Of a DNA stretch of 11,592 bases, positions 1 through 7,458 are shown in pieces. This DNA is from Fidelibacterota bacterium (GTDB lineage Bacteria > Marinisomatota > Marinisomatia > SCGC-AAA003-L08 > TMED161), in the NCBI GenBank assembly GCA_002591605.1, contig PCDA01000011.1, positions 6,295-17,886 on the forward strand, given 5' to 3'. Each line of letters starts with the position of its first letter. Within the stretch, counting starts at the first letter, position 1. The notes below the pieces were generated by a model, which saw only the letters and a program-made list of their open reading frames with translations, did not search any database and had not been told where the DNA came from. The translations under genes and the position numbers were made by a program.

Positions 1-2
1 CT

Positions 3-1232
3 ATTTATAATCATGGCATGGATTCCTCTCTTTTAAAATATTTTAAAAATAATAATGATAGTAAAATTATTACAACGTCAATGATATATTCATCAATATG
101 GGGCGTTTTATTAAGTATAATAATTTATCTTTTTAGTAGACCCTTTATTTACTTTAATGAAGTCACTCATTATTCTCACCAACAGATTGCACTTTTTTTA
201 ATTGGAATACTGTTTTTTGACATGCTATCATCTAGATCAATGACGGTGATAAGACTATTAGAAAAGCCTATTTATTTTTTAGTGGTTAGTTTTGCAAATG
301 TTTTATTATCAATATATTTAAATATTTGGTTTATATATAATTTAAATATGGGATTTAGTGGTGCGCTAATAGCTTTATTTTATGTATCTATAATGCAACT
401 ATTATTATTAGTTCCTTTATTAGTTACAAAAATAAAAATCAACCTATTTGATTACAAACTATTAAAATTGATGATTAAGTTTAGTCTTCCATTTTTGCCC
501 GCTTCAATTTTTTTCATAATGATTGAAATGGCAGATAGAATAATGCTCGGTTGGTTAAGCTCCGTTAATGATGTTGGTTTGTATGGCGCTGGATACAAGA
601 TTGGTGCTCTTATATTGTTAATTGTTAAAGCATTCAATTTAAATTGGCAGCCATTTTATCTAAGACGAGAAAATCAAAATGATGTTAGGGCATTTGAGGC
701 AATAGGTACAAAGTTTATTATTTTATTAATATTTTTTTCTACTCTATTATCAATGTTATGGCCTTTCTTATTTCAGTTTCAAATTAATGGTAATTATATC
801 ATTGGCAACGAATTTTGGGAGGGGGGAAACATTATCCCCATCATTGCATTAAGTTATATCATCTATGGTATATTTATACTCCAAATGCCGTCAATCTATA
901 TTAAAGAAAAGCAATCATGGGTTCCATATTTTTGGGGGATGGGCTGTATTATTAATATTCTAAGTAATTATATTTTAATTCCCATATATGGATTTTATGG
1001 GGCTGCACTATCAACGCTTTTTGCATATGTATCAATGACTCTGTTTTTAGTTTATAAAAATATGATATGGATGCAAATTAAATATAATTTAAAAGATATT
1101 AGTTATATATCGATAATTAGCATACTTGCGCTATACTCCTATTTCAATTCAATTGGGAATATAGTTTTCATTGGTTTAATGTATTTGTTTGCTAGTTCAC
1201 TCAAGATTATAAAAATCTTTAATAAGACATGA
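3..1232 (+). CDS. Wzx-type polysaccharide flippase (MATE/MOP superfamily), 5' end outside window
   Basis: An integral membrane protein that probably flips undecaprenyl-linked oligosaccharide units across the inner membrane for O-antigen or other surface polysaccharide. About 12 hydrophobic segments are visible over some 400 residues, with short polar loops typical of the polysaccharide-biosynthesis branch of the MOP exporters. The first in-frame ATG is at 18, but the frame stays open to the window edge (codons Ile-Tyr-Asn-His-Gly before that Met). The opening residues, G-M-D-S-S-L-L-K-Y-F, resemble the segment that normally follows the first membrane helices. I therefore infer that the true start lies upstream and roughly 40-70 residues are missing. 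The stop overlaps the next start by 4 bases (ATGA). Three glycosyltransferases follow, which supports the assignment. The exact substrate cannot be told. Confidence 0.85.
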   Translation: MYNHGMDSSLLKYFKNNNDSKIITTSMIYSSIWGVLLSIIIYLFSRPFIYFNEVTHYSHQQIALFLIGILFFDMLSSRSMTVIRLLEKPIYFLVVSFANVLLSIYLNIWFIYNLNMGFSGALIALFYVSIMQLLLLVPLLVTKIKINLFDYKLLKLMIKFSLPFLPASIFFIMIEMADRIMLGWLSSVNDVGLYGAGYKIGALILLIVKAFNLNWQPFYLRRENQNDVRAFEAIGTKFIILLIFFSTLLSMLWPFLFQFQINGNYIIGNEFWEGGNIIPIIALSYIIYGIFILQMPSIYIKEKQSWVPYFWGMGCIINILSNYILIPIYGFYGAALSTLFAYVSMTLFLVYKNMIWMQIKYNLKDISYISIISILALYSYFNSIGNIVFIGLMYLFASSLKIIKIFNKT

Positions 1233-2131
1233 TTTCTATAATTATCCCTACCTATAATAATTCAAAACAATTAATTAATACTATAGAAAGTATATCAAAT
1301 CAGAATTATGATAATATTGAAATAATTATAATTGATGATGCGTCAACAGATGACACAAAAAGTCAAATTGAAAAACTAAAAAACAAGAAAATTAAATATT
1401 ATTACAACGTTGATAATTTAGGAACAACTCAGTCTCGTCTAAAGGGTATAAAACATGCATCGGGGAAATATGTCGCATTTTTAGATCATGATGATTTTTG
1501 GATGAATGATAAGCTCACAATTCAATATGAATACTTGAAAAACAAAACATTAGATTTTGTTATTTCTAATTATATTGTCAAGGATTTGGTAAATAATAAT
1601 CACTATGAAAGAAATATGAATGCCTTTGGAGTAGACTTTAAATATAATATTATTCGTAATCCCGGTCCATTCTTTCAATGCTGTTTATTTAAAAAAGAAT
1701 TTTTGCTAAATAATATAGATTGTTTTGATAATCAATCAGAACCATCAGAAGATTGGGATTTTTTTATTTCGATTTCAAAGGTCAATCCTAGGGTTGAAAA
1801 TATTAATATAAATCTTTTTGAATGGAACTTGAATGATAACAGTCAATCGTCAGATTACTATAAAGAAACATGTGCAATCGAATATATTATCAATAAACAT
1901 AGAAACTATATTAAAAAAATAGGTGGTAAAAAAATATTATCATTCCATTATAGAAAATTAGCTAGTATGTTTTTATATTCAAATGATTTTAGAAAAATGA
2001 AACATTACTATAAACAAGCCATTAAAGAGAATACGCTTTCAATCAAAAATATAATTTTAAATATTATATGCTTTATGCCAAAAAATATTGCGTATTCAAT
2101 GCTAAAAATCATAACAAATCAAATCAAATAA
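1229..2131 (+). CDS. Family 2 (GT-A) glycosyltransferase
   Basis: A probable inverting glycosyltransferase that adds a sugar from a nucleotide-sugar donor to a lipid-linked oligosaccharide at the cytoplasmic membrane face. The N-terminal half is a classic GT2 nucleotide-binding fold: IIPTYNN at residues 5-11, the I-D-D-A-S-T-D-D-T segment at 35-43, and an intact metal-binding DXD at D86-H-D88. A GT2-like acidic motif (E174-D-W-D177) lies where the catalytic base is expected. At 300 residues the length is normal. The C-terminal third is basic, with no obvious membrane helix. The start overlaps the flippase stop by 4 bases and has no Shine-Dalgarno sequence, so translation is probably coupled. 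Family membership is clear; the sugar transferred is unknown. Confidence 0.9.
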   Translation: MISIIIPTYNNSKQLINTIESISNQNYDNIEIIIIDDASTDDTKSQIEKLKNKKIKYYYNVDNLGTTQSRLKGIKHASGKYVAFLDHDDFWMNDKLTIQYEYLKNKTLDFVISNYIVKDLVNNNHYERNMNAFGVDFKYNIIRNPGPFFQCCLFKKEFLLNNIDCFDNQSEPSEDWDFFISISKVNPRVENININLFEWNLNDNSQSSDYYKETCAIEYIINKHRNYIKKIGGKKILSFHYRKLASMFLYSNDFRKMKHYYKQAIKENTLSIKNIILNIICFMPKNIAYSMLKIITNQIK

Positions 2132-3232
2132 ATGAAAACAAAAAACATTCTTATTATTTTTTTAGGCGACTTTAATTATGATGCCCGTTGTGTTAATATG
2201 CTTCAATCGTTTAGATCAGAAAATCACAGAGTTACTCTAGTGGGGACTCATCAAGATATAATTAATGACGCCGAATTTGAAGGAGTAACATTCCATAGTA
2301 TAAAATTAAAAAGAAAAAAAATTTTTAAATATATTGAGTTTTTTATAAACGTAAGTCGATTGACATATAAACAAAAATATGATATTGTCGTCGCATCTGA
2401 TTTATACTCTTTAGCCTCTGCATGTCTTTCAAAATCCAATAAAATCATTTATGATTGTCGAGAAATATATACAGAGCTAGCAGCGCTTGAATTAAAATAC
2501 ATATATAAAAAAATAACCTATATATATGAAAATTATTTTCTGCGCTACGTTAATCAAGTTATTACAACCGCTAAGTCAGATGAAGAAATGCTTAAAACCA
2601 TTTATAATAAGCATTCACACTTATCGTGGAATCAAATTTATAATTATCCAGCTCAGATATCAAATTCTAATAAAGTGTTTGATATTCATAAACAGCTAAA
2701 CATTAAAAACAATCATAAGCTAATTGTTTATCAAGGAGTAATACAAAAACATAGAGGGGTGGGACAATTAATTAAATTAATTTCTCAATCTTGCGGGTTT
2801 TCAGCAATTATCATTGGTGATGGTGAAGAAAAAAAATACTACAAAGAACTGGTGAAAAAATATAATGTTGAAGATAAGGTTTTTTTCGTTGGGAAAATAC
2901 CATATCTTGATTTGTTTCAATACACTATGGCTTGTGATATTGGGTGGCTTGTTATAAGGGGCCATGGAATAAGCAACCAACTAGCCTTGCCAAATAAATT
3001 ATTTGAATATACTATTGCAGGTCTTCCTATTATATCGTCATCATTAACAAATATGAAAAAAATAGTAGAAAAGCACAGTTTGGGTGTTGTGGTTAATGAA
3101 GACAATATAAAAGAGCAGCTTGCAGCCCTTAAACAGATTAAAAAATATTGTAACAAAAATAATATGAATGATAATATAAAATTTACTTGGTATTCTCAAC
3201 ACCGAACACTCATGAATGTGATCAATGAATAA
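2132..3232 (+). CDS. GT4-like (GT-B) glycosyltransferase
   Basis: A probable retaining glycosyltransferase of the GT-B fold, acting on the same surface glycan as its neighbours. The N-terminal domain starts N-I-L-I-I-F and contains the NYDARC segment common at the start of GT4 enzymes. The C-terminal donor-binding domain begins near residue 196 (LIVYQG). It shows a I-I-G-D-G-E-E segment at 227-233 and ends in the characteristic P-N-K-L-F-E-Y segment at 287-293 followed by AGLPII, where E292 is the likely nucleotide-ribose contact. At 366 residues it matches the family. The ATG directly follows the previous TAA with no gap or ribosome binding site. It overlaps the next gene by 8 bases. The donor and acceptor cannot be predicted from sequence. 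Confidence 0.88.
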   Translation: MKTKNILIIFLGDFNYDARCVNMLQSFRSENHRVTLVGTHQDIINDAEFEGVTFHSIKLKRKKIFKYIEFFINVSRLTYKQKYDIVVASDLYSLASACLSKSNKIIYDCREIYTELAALELKYIYKKITYIYENYFLRYVNQVITTAKSDEEMLKTIYNKHSHLSWNQIYNYPAQISNSNKVFDIHKQLNIKNNHKLIVYQGVIQKHRGVGQLIKLISQSCGFSAIIIGDGEEKKYYKELVKKYNVEDKVFFVGKIPYLDLFQYTMACDIGWLVIRGHGISNQLALPNKLFEYTIAGLPIISSSLTNMKKIVEKHSLGVVVNEDNIKEQLAALKQIKKYCNKNNMNDNIKFTWYSQHRTLMNVINE

Positions 3233-4142
3233 TCAAGAAATTAAAATTTCAATTGTTATCATTGGATATAATACAGAATCTTATCTTTCTGAGACTTTAA
3301 AGGCTGTTGATAAACTAAAAGTCCACCAAGAAAACATTGAAGTTATATATGTTGATGATGGCTCTAATGATAAGTCCTGTGATATTTTTAATTCAACAAC
3401 ATTAAGCTATAGAAAAAAATTGTTTAAGTTGAAAGAAAATAGCGGTAGGGTGGTCGCCCGCTCTAAGGGCATTGAGCTCGCAGAATATGATTGGATTTTA
3501 TTTCTAAACAGCAACATTGTAGTAAGCCAAAATTTAATTATTGAATATATTAACTCAATTTCTAATTGTGATGCTTTGGTATATATAGGTAGTTTAAAAT
3601 ATCAATCTCAAGATAGTACCTTTTGTAATTATTTAAATCAACCTGGGCGTGGAATCAATAATTATAAAAATCATTCCCTGGTTCATTATACAAATGTTTT
3701 GTTTAGTAATTGTCTTGTAAAGCGTTCTCTTTTTGATTCAATTAATTTTAATATCAAGTTGAGATTTTACGGAGGAGAAGAATTAGAGTGGGCGTATAGA
3801 TTGAATCAAAAATTTCCAAATGAAATACGTGCAAGTAAATATGCAGTTGCTTTAAGAAATAATCATCCTAATTTTATTGACCATACAAACAAGCTATTAG
3901 AGTTTGGAGAATTTAATTTTATTCAATTGAATGAAGCGCTTCAACTAGATATTGTTAAATATAAGGTGCTTCTAAAATCAAATAAATTCTTTTTGTTATT
4001 ATTTAAAATTATACTCCGTTTGTCATTCAAGCTGTACAAAACGCCTAGGATTAATGTAATGATAATAAGGTTGGGATTTTTATCGGCTATATTAAGTGGC
4101 TACTATAAAACAAAATTAAGCAGCGACTTCAAAATTACCTGA
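3225..4142 (+). CDS. Family 2-like glycosyltransferase with altered DXD motif
   Basis: A GT-A fold protein of the GT2 family, the last polysaccharide gene on this strand. The N-terminus is typical (I-S-I-V-I-I-G-Y-N-T at residues 8-17, Y-V-D-D-G-S at 42-47), and a G-G-E-E-L-E-W segment at 183-189 fits the GT2 acceptor-side acidic motif. The metal-binding DXD, expected after W-I-L-F-L, reads N95-S-N97 instead of Asp-X-Asp. The C-terminal 50 residues are hydrophobic and basic, which suggests membrane association. The upstream in-frame ATG at 3216 runs straight into TGA, so 3225 is the first usable start; it overlaps the preceding gene by 8 bases. The 3' end overlaps a convergent minus-strand gene by 27 bases. 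It is probably a glycosyltransferase, but activity is uncertain given the missing aspartates. Confidence 0.82.
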   Translation: MNNQEIKISIVIIGYNTESYLSETLKAVDKLKVHQENIEVIYVDDGSNDKSCDIFNSTTLSYRKKLFKLKENSGRVVARSKGIELAEYDWILFLNSNIVVSQNLIIEYINSISNCDALVYIGSLKYQSQDSTFCNYLNQPGRGINNYKNHSLVHYTNVLFSNCLVKRSLFDSINFNIKLRFYGGEELEWAYRLNQKFPNEIRASKYAVALRNNHPNFIDHTNKLLEFGEFNFIQLNEALQLDIVKYKVLLKSNKFFLLLFKIILRLSFKLYKTPRINVMIIRLGFLSAILSGYYKTKLSSDFKIT

Positions 4143-4631
4143 TTCAAGATCTTCTTCTGTTGCAATTTCCCAATCATCATCAATATCATCTAGCGATGAT
4201 GAACTTTCAATAGAATTATTTGCCTGGGGTTGAGATACAACTTGAGGGCTTGGGAAATTAACTGGTTCAATTGAGTTATCGCCATGTATTACATATAGAA
4301 GGGGTAAGATTGATGCAAAAATAATAAATAAAGTAATTGCAATCCCGGATGCACTAAACAGCATTGCTCCTTTGGGAATTGGAACTTCTTCAACTCCAAA
4401 AAAGAAAAAGAAAGAAATTGCAAAAATGAAGCCCATTGAGCTTAATATTTTAGAGAAGGTAATTGTATCAAACGTATCCAAATATGTAGTAATGGCAGAC
4501 CACGATAATAATGTAATTAAAATTACAATAGTTGATTCAATAAATTGATATGAACCAATAAAAACAAAATACATTAAAAGGCCTAGTCCTAGAACGCCAT
4601 AACTAATACAATTTTTCACCAATGAATTCAT
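4116..4631 (-). CDS. Unrecognised four-helix membrane protein with acidic C-terminal tail
   Basis: I do not recognise a family. The 171-residue product has four likely membrane helices (about residues 9-26, 31-49, 62-79 and 89-114). A soluble tail of about 55 residues follows: first Pro/Gln/Ser/Asn-rich (121-146), then strongly acidic (147-168, with D-D-I-D-D-D-W-E and E-E-D-L-E). With four helices, the N-terminus and tail should lie on the same side of the membrane. The ATG is preceded by a purine-rich AGAAGAG on the coding strand only 2 bases away, a weak ribosome binding site. It is the only minus-strand gene between the polysaccharide cluster and the lipid A operon and is divergent from the latter. 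The long open frame, amphipathic pattern and clear composition change at the tail make a real gene likely. No function is proposed. Confidence 0.75.
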   Translation of the reverse strand: MNSLVKNCISYGVLGLGLLMYFVFIGSYQFIESTIVILITLLSWSAITTYLDTFDTITFSKILSSMGFIFAISFFFFFGVEEVPIPKGAMLFSASGIAITLFIIFASILPLLYVIHGDNSIEPVNFPSPQVVSQPQANNSIESSSSLDDIDDDWEIATEEDLESGNFEVAA

Positions 4632-4711
4632 TTCTCTTCTCTTTTTTGTTGGGCAATTAATTTCAAAATTAAAATTTTAAAAAACAAGAAGAAATATACT
4701 TAAATTCTAAT
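4632..4711. promoter_or_regulatory. Divergent intergenic region, likely promoters for the lipid A operon and the membrane-protein gene
   Basis: These 80 bases separate two divergently transcribed genes, so promoters for both directions should lie here or overlap the gene starts. The sequence is nearly all A+T and contains the palindrome AAAATTTT (about 4671-4678). A TATACT at 4695-4700 is a fair -10 match for the plus strand and would start transcription only a few bases before the oxidoreductase ATG, but I find no convincing -35. A purine-rich AAGAAG at 4686-4691 is about 20 bases from that ATG, too far for a normal ribosome binding site. The call rests on gene arrangement more than on motifs. 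Confidence 0.4.
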
Positions 4712-5698
4712 ATGACTTATTCTCGTAAAATTAAGGTTGGTGTTGTTGGTGTTGGACATTTGGGTAAATTTCATGTACAACAATATCATAATATTAATAA
4801 TGTCATATGCATGGGTGTTTTTGATATTAATTCAAAAGAGGCTCATAGGGTTTCTGAAGAATATAATATCAAGGCATATGGTGTATTTGAAGATTTAGTC
4901 AATGAATGTGATGCAGTATCTATTTGCACCCCTACCTCCACACACTATGTGGTTGCTAAGCAAGCCCTTTTGTCTGATTGTCATATTCTAATAGAGAAAC
5001 CAATTACAGATAATATCATTAAAGCCGAAGATTTAATTAAGATATCAAATGAATACGATAAAATAATACAGGTGGGGCACATTGAAAGATTTAATCCTGC
5101 ATTATCCGAATTGAATTTAGATAATATAAAGCCTACATTTATAGAATCACACAGATTGTCGCCATTTAATATTAGGGCAACTGATGTTGATGTTGTTCTT
5201 GATTTAATGATTCATGATATAGATATTTTGTTAAATCTTGTGAAATCTGATATTAATAATATTGTAGCATCAGGGGTTTCCGCTCTTTCTAATAAAATTG
5301 ATATGGCAAATGCTCGAATTGAATTTATAAATGGCTGTGTCGCTAATCTTACTGCAAGCAGGATTTCTCAAAAACAACTACGTAAGTTTAGGATCTTTGA
5401 AAATAATAAATATACTAATATTGATTTTTTGCATCATTCACAAGAAACATACATTCTTGATAAGCATAAACCCAACAAGCAGTCTCCACGTGTAATAGTT
5501 AGTGAAAATCAAGATAAGTACATTATATATAGTAAATCAAAAATTAAACCATACAATGCGCTTACTTTAGAATTAAATAATTTCATTGATTCAATTTTAA
5601 ATCAAAATAAACCCCTTGTTTCAGGTTATGATGGACTTGCTGCTATTGAGGTTGCGTTTAAGATACTTAAACAAATTAATTTAAATAATAACAAATAG
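4712..5698 (+). CDS. Gfo/Idh/MocA family NAD(P)-dependent oxidoreductase, possibly GnnA-like
   Basis: A cytoplasmic sugar dehydrogenase. The N-terminal Rossmann fold carries G13-V-G15-H-L-G18, and family motifs follow: C-T-P-T-S-T-H at 72-78, E95-K-P97, V-G-H-I-E-R-F-N-P at 121-129, and D-L-M-I-H-D-I-D at 164-171, where H168 is the likely catalytic-region histidine. At 328 residues the length is normal. It is the first gene of the operon and abuts lpxB with no gap (TAG then ATG). In some diderms a Gfo/Idh enzyme beside lpxA, GnnA, oxidises UDP-GlcNAc at C3 so that GnnB can aminate it, giving amide-linked lipid A. The lpxB neighbour makes a similar role attractive here, but no GnnB-like aminotransferase is in the window. 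Family is certain; substrate is inference. Confidence 0.88.
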   Translation: MTYSRKIKVGVVGVGHLGKFHVQQYHNINNVICMGVFDINSKEAHRVSEEYNIKAYGVFEDLVNECDAVSICTPTSTHYVVAKQALLSDCHILIEKPITDNIIKAEDLIKISNEYDKIIQVGHIERFNPALSELNLDNIKPTFIESHRLSPFNIRATDVDVVLDLMIHDIDILLNLVKSDINNIVASGVSALSNKIDMANARIEFINGCVANLTASRISQKQLRKFRIFENNKYTNIDFLHHSQETYILDKHKPNKQSPRVIVSENQDKYIIYSKSKIKPYNALTLELNNFIDSILNQNKPLVSGYDGLAAIEVAFKILKQINLNNNK

Positions 5699-6817
5699 AT
5701 GAAACGATATGTACTGATTGCAGGAGAAACATCAGGTGATCAATATGGAAGTCAGTTGATGGAGGCATTAAAAGAAATAAACTCCGAATCTGAATTCTGG
5801 GGTATTGGCGGAGAAGATATGGTTAGTTCAGGATTAAATCAATTTGAAAATATTCACAATATGTCAGTAGTGGGTTTTTCTGAGGCGTTAAGGAAGATTC
5901 CTAAGATGTTAAGTCTTGCCAATAGATTGTCTCAATTTATTAATGAAATAAGGCCTGATCGTGTTATTTTAATTGATTTCCCTGGGTTTAATTTAGGTTT
6001 AGCAAAAAAAATCAAACGTCTATCGATTGAAACAAAAATTGATTTTTTTATAAGTCCACAAATTTGGGCGTGGAATGAAAGGCGTGTTAAAATAATAAAA
6101 AAATATATTAATCACATGATTGTTATTTTTCCATTTGAAACATCTTTTTATGAAAAACACGGTATCAAGGCTCATTATGTTGGCCACCCTTATCTTGATA
6201 AATGGAAACCATCTACATCAAAATATTTAAGAAAAAAATTAAATCTCGATAATTCTAAAAAAATTGTTGGTATTTTCCCTGGAAGTCGAGCTCAGGAGTT
6301 AGAGGTTCATCTGCCTATATATTTAAAAGTTGCAGAATCTTTTTCAAAACAAAAAAACGTTAAATGTGTCATTGGTCTTGCTCCAGGATTCGATAAACTA
6401 AAAATAGAAAGCCAATTTAGTCTTGGGGGTGTTAAAATAATAGATGATGGGCCATTAAAGCTTTTAGAGTGTTGTGATGTGGCGCTTGTTACTTCTGGAA
6501 CTATTTCTTTGCAAGCAACTTTAATGAATACTCCGTGCGTGGTAGCGTACAAATTGTCCCGCCTTTCTGGATATTTATCTAAACTGTTGTTGAATGTTAA
6601 TTTTATTTCAATGACAAATATTGTTGCAAATAAAAGTATAATTCCTGAATTTGTTCAAAAAGAAGTGAACGTTAAAAATTTATATTCTATAATTTCTAAA
6701 TTACTTAATGATGAAGAATATTACAAAAAAATGAAACTAGAAATGGCCTCTGTTAAAGAACTGTTTGCTGATCAAAAAAATGTTATTAACAATGCAGCCA
6801 AACTCATTAATAAATGA
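5699..6817 (+). CDS. lpxB: Lipid-A-disaccharide synthase
   Basis: A GT19 enzyme that joins UDP-2,3-diacylglucosamine and lipid X to give the lipid A disaccharide 1-phosphate at the inner face of the cytoplasmic membrane. The 372-residue product shows the LpxB signature blocks in order: A-G-E-T-S-G-D (8-14), D93-F-P-G-F-N (the aspartate is the likely catalytic one), S-P-Q-I-W-A-W (119-125), F-P-F-E (144-147), V-G-H-P (161-164), F-P-G-S-R-A-Q-E (193-200) and T-S-G-T-I-S-L-Q (265-272). N307 also falls in a conserved block. The last position of the S-G-T block is Gln272, where a glutamate is usual. The start directly follows the previous stop; the end overlaps the next gene by 4 bases (ATGA). Identity is secure. 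Confidence 0.97.
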   Translation: MKRYVLIAGETSGDQYGSQLMEALKEINSESEFWGIGGEDMVSSGLNQFENIHNMSVVGFSEALRKIPKMLSLANRLSQFINEIRPDRVILIDFPGFNLGLAKKIKRLSIETKIDFFISPQIWAWNERRVKIIKKYINHMIVIFPFETSFYEKHGIKAHYVGHPYLDKWKPSTSKYLRKKLNLDNSKKIVGIFPGSRAQELEVHLPIYLKVAESFSKQKNVKCVIGLAPGFDKLKIESQFSLGGVKIIDDGPLKLLECCDVALVTSGTISLQATLMNTPCVVAYKLSRLSGYLSKLLLNVNFISMTNIVANKSIIPEFVQKEVNVKNLYSIISKLLNDEEYYKKMKLEMASVKELFADQKNVINNAAKLINK

Positions 6818-7458
6818 AAAAAACAAAAATATTTTTATTGTCAATAATAATGCATTTCTGTTTTTTTATATTGTTTCGTACAAATCGTTGGAGAGTCAAA
6901 GGATATGATAATTTCCAAAGGGCAATTGAAAATGATTATCCTATTATGTTGTGTACGTGGCACTCTAGGCTTTTATATGCGTCATATTTTTTCAAAAAAA
7001 ATAAAACAGCTAATCTTTGGGCTGTTGCAAGCACCCATAAAGATTCAGAATTAATATCCCGTTTTCTTAAGAAGGCATCAATAAATTTAATCAGGGGCTC
7101 TAGTACTCGGGGTGGAAATAATGTTACAAAACAGATGTTGGCGATTTTAGAGAATTCACAGTCTATAATTGCAATTACTAACGATGGTCCTAAGGGGCCA
7201 CCAAGAGTTGCAAAACTCGAGTCATATAGAACTGCAATTAAAAGAAATGCTCAAATAATTGCTATTTCTTGTAATTCAACAAATTTTTGGCGGGCCCGCT
7301 CTTGGGATAGGTTGCATATCCCAAAGCCTTTTGGTACTATTCATATTAATTTTTCAGCGCCGATGAAAATTAAAGAAAGTGTAAATGATATTAAGAATAC
7401 CGATAAGCTTAATGATTTTCTTAATGATGAATTAGATAAATTAGATCGTAGTTTTTAA
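6814..7458 (+). CDS. DUF374 family acyltransferase (LpxJ-like family)
   Basis: A membrane-associated acyltransferase related to the lysophospholipid acyltransferases. The 214 residues open with a short hydrophobic anchor (about 6-22). DUF374 landmarks follow: T-W-H50-S-R-L-L, S-T-H75-K-D-S-E (usually SxHxDGE, so the Gly is a Ser here), I-R-G-S-S-T-R-G-G at 93-101, and N-D-G-P-K-G-P-P at 123-130. Members of this family in Helicobacter and Campylobacter (LpxJ) add a secondary acyl chain to lipid A and can act before Kdo is attached. Its place between lpxB and lpxK supports a lipid A late-acylation role here. The start overlaps lpxB by 4 bases and the stop overlaps lpxK by one base (TAATG). Family is clear; the precise acyl position is not. 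Confidence 0.88.
   Translation: MKKTKIFLLSIIMHFCFFILFRTNRWRVKGYDNFQRAIENDYPIMLCTWHSRLLYASYFFKKNKTANLWAVASTHKDSELISRFLKKASINLIRGSSTRGGNNVTKQMLAILENSQSIIAITNDGPKGPPRVAKLESYRTAIKRNAQIIAISCNSTNFWRARSWDRLHIPKPFGTIHINFSAPMKIKESVNDIKNTDKLNDFLNDELDKLDRSF

Noticed and set aside
452..637. Minus-strand open frame of 61 codons inside the flippase gene
   Set aside because: It lies wholly within a convincing membrane-protein gene on the other strand and shows no domain or ribosome binding site.
2251..3156. Two minus-strand open frames (2251-2448 and 2917-3156) inside the GT4-like gene
   Set aside because: Both are opposite a clearly conserved glycosyltransferase, have no recognisable motifs and are shadows of its codons.
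4671..4678. AAAATTTT palindrome as an operator
   Set aside because: Such a word is expected by chance in DNA this AT-rich and has no second copy nearby.
4694..4711. Upstream in-frame ATA start for the oxidoreductase, placed near the AAGAAG purine stretch
   Set aside because: ATA starts are very rare and the Rossmann fold begins normally from the ATG at 4712.
6307..6552. Minus-strand open frame inside lpxB
   Set aside because: It covers the conserved LpxB motifs on the plus strand; the antisense product shows nothing recognisable.
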